From Acheta domesticus (lineage: Eukaryota; Arthropoda; Insecta; Orthoptera; Gryllidae), in the NCBI GenBank assembly GCA_031308135.1, contig JAHLJT010009436.1, forward strand, positions 121,745,608 through 121,809,607: a stretch of 64,000 nt of DNA, given 5' to 3'. Positions within the stretch are counted from its first letter, which is position 1, and every line of letters starts with the position of its first letter. This document shows, in pieces, positions 57,031 through 64,000 of this stretch. The translations under genes and the position numbers were made by a program. The notes below the pieces were generated by a model. It did no database searches and had not been told where the DNA came from. It saw only the letters and a program-made list of their open reading frames with translations.

Positions 57031-58295
57031 GTTGCCTTCCCTTCATGATACCTATGTCACATTTTGGTGAGTTATATGGAATTTGTTAGGGCGAATTTAA
57101 ACTTCCGCAATGTTTAATAATAGACGGATGAAAAGGAATTAATTCAATTTACTTAACACTTCTTTTTCAAGTTTGTATATTCTTAAATATTATTTTTCTC
57201 TCAATTTTGTTTCTTCTTCTCTACCAGACCGAAATATAAATGAAATATAAAAATGAAATGAAATATAAAATGAAATTTTCTGAGTTAACTTGAGCTTTAA
57301 AGTACCATAATACACGCGAGGAGTTGCATTAGTAAAATACACGTTCTGGTATCGCGTTTTAAGTCCGAGAAAAACTTTTCAGATGTGTGTGTAAGTTCCA
57401 TGTATACAATATGTATTTTTTATGTTACACCTTTTGCTTTAGGGCATGCACAATATATCACTGAACCTAAAGCATGTGGGTAGTCAGAAAACGTTACCTT
57501 CATTTACTCTTAAACTTTGATTTACCGAAATAAATTAAATAAGAATGTTTTAATATTAATATTAACAGATAAGCAGTTACCGAAGTAAACTTGCTAAAAA
57601 AATTTAAGTACATTATTCAAAAAGACTACTTACATGAGTATTTAAGGCAAAAAAATTATCTTAAAAATGTAATTTGAATGTAAGTTGCATTTAGTCGTTT
57701 CATTATTGTGATCAGGTTGTTTCTTAATACAAAGCAAAGCAGAGAATTTCTGAAACGGAAATAAATAAACCGTGAATTACCGTTTATTGAATTTCATTTG
57801 CAGTTTTATGTAACTATGCAAATTGCAAATTTTATTTACTTCATTCCTCCGATATAAAAGGTTTAGTACTTACGTAGTACTTTATTAATGAGACTAAGAT
57901 ATTACCTCTCTAGCGACAACAGGAGTGACGTATCATTTTTAAGTACGTAAGTTATCATTATCGTCGTGTGTAATATTTTATTTTACTCCACTTTTTACTA
58001 AAACAAAAAAAATAGGCCACTTTACGAGAAACAGTACGCTGCGCCATTGTCAGGAACAATTGCGTCACTGCGAGGAGCACCCAGGCGAGTAGACAAACAC
58101 ATTTTTATCACCCGTTGCCGTTTGAGCTACTGTAGCAGCATATTATTGGCCTTTAAAAGCGCTTTTAATCTTAGGGATAAAATAAAAAAAAAAATCAAAA
58201 ATTCAACGGCAAACAGATAATCTAGAGTATCTCAATATTTAAGGGGATAATCGAAGCCAAAAACCAGGGAAAATAGTAACTCCGCATAAGTTCCG
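57031..58295. other. AT-rich spacer, nothing recognised
   Basis: Very AT-rich noncoding DNA, with short ATGAAATATAAA repeats near 57225-57270. Confidence 0.6.
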
Positions 58296-58299
58296 AAAT

Positions 58300-58720
58300 A
58301 GTCATGACGTTCTCCCCGGAGCCGGAGACTCCGAATGCATGTTTACGTGCGGGCGCACGCCTCCCGCCCCCGCTCGCGGCTCCGCCCCTCCTCGCTCGTG
58401 CGCGGGCTGCCCTCCGCGGGCCCCGCGTAAACAAGCAGCGAGATTAGGGTGGGCCAAGGCAGGGCGACGTGGAGCGGGCGGGAGCGCGCCTACCCGCAAC
58501 AAACAGAAATACTGCCGTTTTCTTACGCGCCGTCACTTTGCATTAATTATCCAGCGCGGAGGCTGTAGGCTGATTGCGAGATTCAGCCCCAGAGAGGCGC
58601 CCACCACCGCTTGCCTGCGTCCGCCTGCGCTACTGCCACCCCCGCCCCCCACCCCCGCGCTGATTCAATTAGCATGCAAACGTCGAGAAGTGCCAAAGGT
58701 TGGGGAAAACAGGGGGCGAT
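58300..58720. promoter_or_regulatory. CpG-rich island 28
   Basis: Island with CATTAATTAT at 58541-58550, CTGATTGCGAG near 58570, and CAATTAGCATGCAAACG near 58664 (homeodomain plus octamer-like word). Confidence 0.5.
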
Positions 58721-58724
58721 GGAA

Positions 58725-59785
58725 GTGACTGCAACTGCTTTGGAAACGGTGATTGCTGTGTATGGGGAGAATTTTGGCGTTCAAGTTGATTCTGAGATTC
58801 CATCTGCGATAGGTCAGTGGCAGGATTGAGACATCTGCAGTATCGTTCACCGGGAGGTCAAAGATACGCGATTTCACAATGGCGGATTTTCAGCACCAAT
58901 TATTATGCACTATCTATATTCAAATACCGACTGGAATAAAAGGTTGAGTGTTTTTTATGGTCAATATCAGGTGATTCCCGGTGTAGTACCACAACAAAAA
59001 GGATACTTACCTCGCGCCATCTTTCCTTTCTCATTCTTACCTCATTTTACACGCATTTCATCCTCTCCCCTCTTATAAGCATATACATGTACAGGCACCA
59101 CACTATTTCACATGATGCATATTACCACACACGCCCCGCTGAAAGATACTTGGTAGATACTTCTCCGGAATAAGACTTACGGAAAAGCAGTTGTCGTGCC
59201 CAGAAGCAATGAAACCCTTACACGTTGAAATCACGTACACGTACATCACGTTGAAGTGGAAATTGCTTAATTTTTAGATAAAAAAATAAAACAAAAATAC
59301 CTTCGTTTTCTTATTTCAGAGAATATTGTTTATTCTTTTAAAAAATAGAATTAAAATTAATAATAATGGAGCATCAATGCCTAGTTTGATAACATAGTAT
59401 CCTGCAGTGACTGATAAATATAAATTCTTAATGTGCATTTCAAATTATATAGAGTTGAATAAATGCTTAAATTACGGTATTTAATTATATAACTACTATA
59501 GTTTAGATAGAAGGAAGGAAGTCGTAGTTATTTTTCCAAGCGTCCACATGTGTAGATCGAAAATCAAATCGAACGAGAGAAGGGAGGTCGCCTCATCCCT
59601 TCATCGAGACCGACTCTTCTAAACTAATTTGTGAAACAGATCGCGACCCCTGGTAGCCTATCCATCCCATAGGTAAACTCGCGTGAAGCGATACAAGATA
59701 CAGAGATACAACAGCCAACAAGCTGGATTTCACGCAAGCTTTTCCTCTTCATATACGGTAAGCTGCTGCAGCAGCGAAGACAAAC
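58725..59785. other. AT-rich spacer
   Basis: AT-rich DNA. The 59040-59110 stretch is vaguely similar to the CA-rich middle of repeat X, but not enough to call. Confidence 0.5.
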
Positions 59786-59789
59786 GCTG

Positions 59790-59990
59790 CCAGCGCAAGC
59801 AACACCGCGCCTTGAGCCGCCGCCTCCTAAGTCATACGCGTGTGGAGCCACTCCCACTCCCCCTCCCCCTCCCCCGGCCGCGCGGAGAGGCGTGCGTGGG
59901 AGACGGAGGGCGTAGCGAGCGCACGCCGCGCCGCCGCCGCCTACGGCACGTCAGTTTGTTTTACTGGTTGCGCTAATAAACTGACTCATT
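59790..59990. promoter_or_regulatory. CpG-rich island 29
   Basis: Small island with a CCCACTCCCCCTCCCCCTC pyrimidine tract near 59850-59875 and a CCGCCG run near 59930. Confidence 0.45.
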
Positions 59991-59999
59991 ATGACAAGT

Positions 60000-61685
60000 G
60001 CTGAGCGGCGTTATTGATGAATCAATTTTCCTCTTCGGCGAACAGGAAATGCTCCTCCATTTGTTACAAGAGCAACATGAGATCTTCATAAACACAAAAC
60101 GTAACAGACAACAACATTCATTTGCATTGGAGTTTGTGATTAGCATCATACTTTTGCCATAACGCCTATCACACTTTGGCACTTATTTATTTGACTACTT
60201 TAATGTAGACTTTTAATTCACAGATACATCATCCGACGAAAAGATTTCGTAGGTAATAAATAAAGAATTTCACTACACCTTAAATTAATATTGAACACTT
60301 TATTTTAAATCGTTGCTCTGAAAACCTGGGAATTATTTACAATTTTATGTTAGGACTAACAAAGATAAAATGTATATTAAACATAAATAGTTTCAATATA
60401 TTTCATTGTAAAACATTAGCCAGATATGTTTCGGGAACAATTATTCCCGTTATCAGTGGCACCCTAAAGAATAAAACAAGCAAAGAAAAGAGAAACAATA
60501 TTTTCGGTATAACTAAATCACTAAAAAATCAAATTAATAAATGGAAGTTTCTGAAGTATGGAGAAACAAGATCTTGTTCAAAATGTTTCAGAAAACTCCC
60601 AAAATGTTCCCGAACGTTGTTTTTGAACGTTGTCGGACTAATGTTTTACAATTAAATATTCAAACAATTTGTATGTGCATATCATTCATTCTTGTTGGTT
60701 ATGGATCACTAGAATATTTCAGCTGCTCCAGGGTTTCTCAGAATTTCTATTAATTAGATGCATTCAATTAATGTTACGTAGAAATGAACTCGAGTCTCTA
60801 CGTATGTGAAAAGACTCGGTAACAACTTTAGAAAACAATCCTCTTCTTCCATTCGTTACCCAACAAACTGTTCAGACAGATGACATCATCAATCTATGCT
60901 GAAATAGCAAACTATCGTATTCACTTCAAGAACACCGCGCCGCTCCGATGTCAAACATCACGAGATAATATATGCAAAAAGCTCTGCTCTTACTGCGGGT
61001 GGAGCACTCCTCTTAAAGACTCTCTCTCCTTCGGGCAAATGCCAAGAAACCAAGATAAGAATAGATGGACTATGCCACGAACGAATGTTCCAGACCGACC
61101 ATCCTCAAAAAGACGGATGGACACACGGACCCTCAAATGTCATTTTTCCAAAGAGAACTGTAAGAATTTCTTACTTTCTCATTGCTGCTCAACTTACGAT
61201 ATTCGTATTCGATTTTATAAAACCTGTAAAAATACTTTGATCCACCTTAGCCCAAGCAGAATACACCCATAAAACGAGACTAAAACACGAAATAAGATTT
61301 TTTGTCTTATTCAGCATTTTTTTTGGTAGAATATACGTCATCAGTAGCATACTTTTCAAATTACCCTACATAAGCAGAAATAACTTGCAAGCGTTACTTT
61401 TGATTCAGTTTAACTGTATTCACTTGTTTTGTCTAAGGTTATCTCTTCTGGTAACAGGCATACAAAAGGTTTCGCGCAAGAAAATTTTTTGAAAAATTGG
61501 TAAAGTCAGGAAATTACATCAATTTTGAGAGAATTTGAAATGTTAGTACTAGTTTACAAGATACCCATTATTTAGAAAATATTAACGTCTCTCTTGATTA
61601 GCAAACTGAAGCAAGTGTACAAGTAATAATTTCTCTCTCATTCGACGAGAAATATAAAACCACTAGTATTGATTGCCCTGGTTGC
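60000..61685. other. AT-rich spacer, nothing certain
   Basis: AT-rich DNA. The 61010-61200 patch has moderate GC and a 130-codon plus frame (60880-61272), unrecognised. It may be a degraded repeat. Confidence 0.5.
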
Positions 61686-61689
61686 ATTT

Positions 61690-62330
61690 AAAAGAAGCAA
61701 CGGCGAGTGTTCGCGTCTTCCGGAGGGGCGCAGCCCGAGAAGCAATTTGCATGCAATTGGGCAAGTGAGCGCCTTAAATCAATCTCCCGGGGCATGATGG
61801 ATCTCCGGCGGTTAAGACGCGGCCGACGTTCGGAGCGCTCTGTCGGAGGGAGGCATAAATTAAAGCAACTCGCGCTACAGGTGCGCGTGGTGTTTCCCCC
61901 AGAGTGCGCGTAGCGTGAGGTAGGAGGAGAGAGAGTGGGAGGAGGCGGCGAGGGGTGGGAGGAGACGGGCAGGGCGGCAGCGTTCGTTGGAGCGAAGCAT
62001 AAACCCACCGGGCCCGCCAGGTATGCTAATTGCACCAAGACAATGCCCGCGCAAGATAAACAAGGGAATTATGCCGCAATAAGTCACGCATCGGGCGGCT
62101 GTTGGCCCAGCCAGATGGGGGCGCGGGCGGCGCGGGCGGGCCGGCGGAGAGGCCGGTCCCGGAACCCCGGCTCATCTCCCACAGCTCTCTCCGCACGCTC
62201 TCGTCAGAGCGCGTTAGTGTTCTGGAGCGCTGGAAATTTGATGAGGGACTCGCGTTCAGTGTGGACCCTGACGGTGCACTCCGTTGCGGCGGTAGCCACG
62301 CTGAGCGGAACAAAGGGCGGTTGCTTCTGT
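61690..62330. promoter_or_regulatory. CpG-rich island 30
   Basis: Island with a near-palindromic octamer word GCAATTTGCATGCAATTG (61742-61759, containing ATTTGCAT), CTAATTGCACC near 62025, a FOX/GATA-like AGATAAACAA (62054-62063) and GGAATTATGCCGCAATAAG nearby. This is a dense, enhancer-like mix. ORFs of 68-148 codons lie on both strands and are not convincing. Confidence 0.55.
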
Positions 62331-64000
62331 TCTAAGGCCAAGGCACAGTTGGCGATAGCTATGATTTCATTGTTAATGTGAAATATACAATGCAAATAAC
62401 GTAAGTTGAATTGAGAAGTCTTAGCTTTTAGACCCTTATAAAATGCAAAAATATTTAAATAAAAAATTTCTTAACAGCTTAACATCATTATTATCATAAT
62501 ATGGATGCAAAAACATATTTGTAACTACATTTTGTGTTCCGTTCAGAAACTGTAAATATAAAAATTAAAACCCGATACATATTTCTGGTTATTTTTTATT
62601 TATTTTATTTGCAATACGATAACAGAAAGTTACATACATTTTGTTTAGATTTTATTTTGTTAAGGACTTGTTAGATACTACCATCTTGTATTTGTAAAAA
62701 ATATCTTTCAATATCACTTGATGTGATGGGTACATACATGCATTGTTACAATTTTGTGCTTAATACATTTTCTGGAAGAGCAACAGTATTTCTTTCCAAA
62801 AGTTTTCCAATTGTCTGTAAAGAATGAAGTCAATGCATCTGGTGCGACGTCTTTCATGTTTTTCAATAGAAATTGCCTGAGGTAGCATTCTACCCATCGT
62901 TCCACGGCACACAAATAACATCTGCTATATACCCATGACTTATAATACCAAGATGTTGAGTGAAATGGAAATTTACAAACTTCACATTTGGTGAAAAATA
63001 TACCTAGTTATATCCATATTCTTTATTCTGATAAAGTAATTTCTCTAAAAGGTTTGTTCCTGCACACCAATTGTGTGTCTTAAATATGTATAATTAATTT
63101 AGTATGGAAATAATTACACGCAAACCATTACATCTTTAAGCTAAGGTAAATGAGAACTGTTCTTGGGATACGAGTTTTAAAATGTTACATTTGATAGGCT
63201 TACCTCTACAATTTTCACATGTATTCAATACCACTTTTCCATCCGTTGATAAAACCTCATTAACGTTTTGATGAACTCGTTTGGTTTACGCATTAATTCA
63301 TCTTTAAAGTTATTCTTGATTTACTAAGTAGTGGTATATCTAAGACATTTTGACATAAGCATGGAGACAATGTGAATAACTCTCAAAATGGTGTCGTGTA
63401 TTGTTTACGTGATATTTGCATTTGCTTCAAAAAGTTGAACGTGAGGGAAGGTGAGGGACAAGTTGGTTTTCTTTCATTCACGAACGCAATCTGTTAATTT
63501 TCCAATAAAGAAATACCAAAGCAATACAGAGAATGATGATCAGCAATACAGGGCATGGACGTATGATAATCATTGATGACCACTGGCACTGTTATCAGTT
63601 GTCTACAAGATATTTTATGAGCCCATTTTACGCTACAATAAAGTTTTTACTTTTCATTCATTGTTAAATTTTTGTTTCATTGTTTTCTATAAAAATGCAT
63701 TTCTTTGTGGTCTTTTAGGGAACAAGTTTAAAGATATACAAATAAATACAATTACATATTAAAAACATGTTGAAAATATTGATTTATATGCTAGGTTTTT
63801 TCTGTCAGTGATTCCATATTTTGTCATGAAATGTACACGACATTCGTGAATGTCCAATCTTCACGCTTAAAACCTCAAAACAACATCATAGCATTCAAGG
63901 AAATAAGTAGTTGGGGTTATCAAAATACCAAACGTATGATTAATGGCTAAATTAGCTCAGAAACATCTGAGCACACTGTGACAATGCTTCTATCCCAATC
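62331..64000. other. AT-rich spacer, nothing recognised
   Basis: AT-rich noncoding DNA to the right edge. A 66-codon minus ORF (62714-62914) with several Cys residues is unrecognised. Confidence 0.55.

Noticed and set aside
59040..59110. Sixth copy of repeat X
   Set aside because: Similarity is limited to a CA/CT-rich stretch and lacks the diagnostic TGCCGGAG and CGGCTGCTCTGAT words.
61010..61200. Third copy of repeat Y
   Set aside because: Only short words such as an ACGGATGGACACACGG patch are reminiscent. The order of landmarks is not preserved.
62714..62914. Cysteine-containing 66-codon ORF as a zinc-finger exon
   Set aside because: Cysteine/histidine spacing does not fit a known finger, and no splice or homology support was found.

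Overview
This is eukaryotic, very probably arthropod, genomic DNA. The background is AT-rich and noncoding. It carries tRNA-derived SINEs, non-LTR retrotransposon fragments with many stops, MITEs of hAT type, a probable solo LTR, TAA microsatellites, and about thirty short GC-rich, CpG-rich islands. The retroelement and SINE types fit an insect, perhaps a polyneopteran (cockroach, termite or stick-insect grade). That placement is inference from repeat style, not from a recognised gene. No complete protein-coding gene could be identified on either strand, and almost all long ORFs are artefacts of GC-rich or tandem-repeat DNA.

Layout. CpG-rich islands of roughly 0.2 to 1.3 kb recur about every 2 kb from end to end and are separated by AT-rich spacers. 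Several contain GC-rich minisatellites: 15-bp units at 4.4 and 28.1 kb, 19-bp at 12.5 kb, GGGGC-type at 22.5 and 34.0 kb, 20-bp at 37.9 kb and 10-bp at 46.4 kb. Many islands contain clustered homeodomain-type TAATTA/CAATTA, octamer, FOX-like and GC-box words. This resembles the cis-regulatory landscape of a developmental gene, but the gene itself is not visible here.

Mobile DNA. Two 5'-truncated copies of one R4/Dong-like LINE (CX2CX8HX4C knuckle and restriction-like endonuclease domain) lie on the minus strand at 2.80-3.54 kb and 52.78-53.37 kb. Both are bounded by TAA/ATT repeats. A second LINE reverse-transcriptase remnant lies at 19.0-19.5 kb. Five copies of an unrecognised interspersed family (called X here) lie at 17.3, 30.9, 40.05, 48.1 and 54.7 kb. 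Copy X1 is split by a MITE. Two copies of a second family (Y) lie at 14.3 and 24.2 kb. Three tRNA-headed SINE-like copies lie at 8.2-8.5, 16.8-17.0 and 24.56-24.70 kb. hAT-type MITEs lie at 39.5-39.8 and 56.1-56.4 kb, the latter with a perfect 8-bp target duplication. A foldback with arms of about 105 bp lies at 40.2-40.4 kb.

Most interesting. (1) The density of CpG islands without genes. (2) A 74-bp composite module shared by two islands 24 kb apart, including an identical 16-mer. (3) A 710-bp array of a GC-box 10-mer. (4) The TAA-associated LINE copies. (5) A miRNA-like hairpin at 23.2 kb. (6) A 241-codon open frame in AT-rich DNA next to an island at 25.7-26.5 kb.
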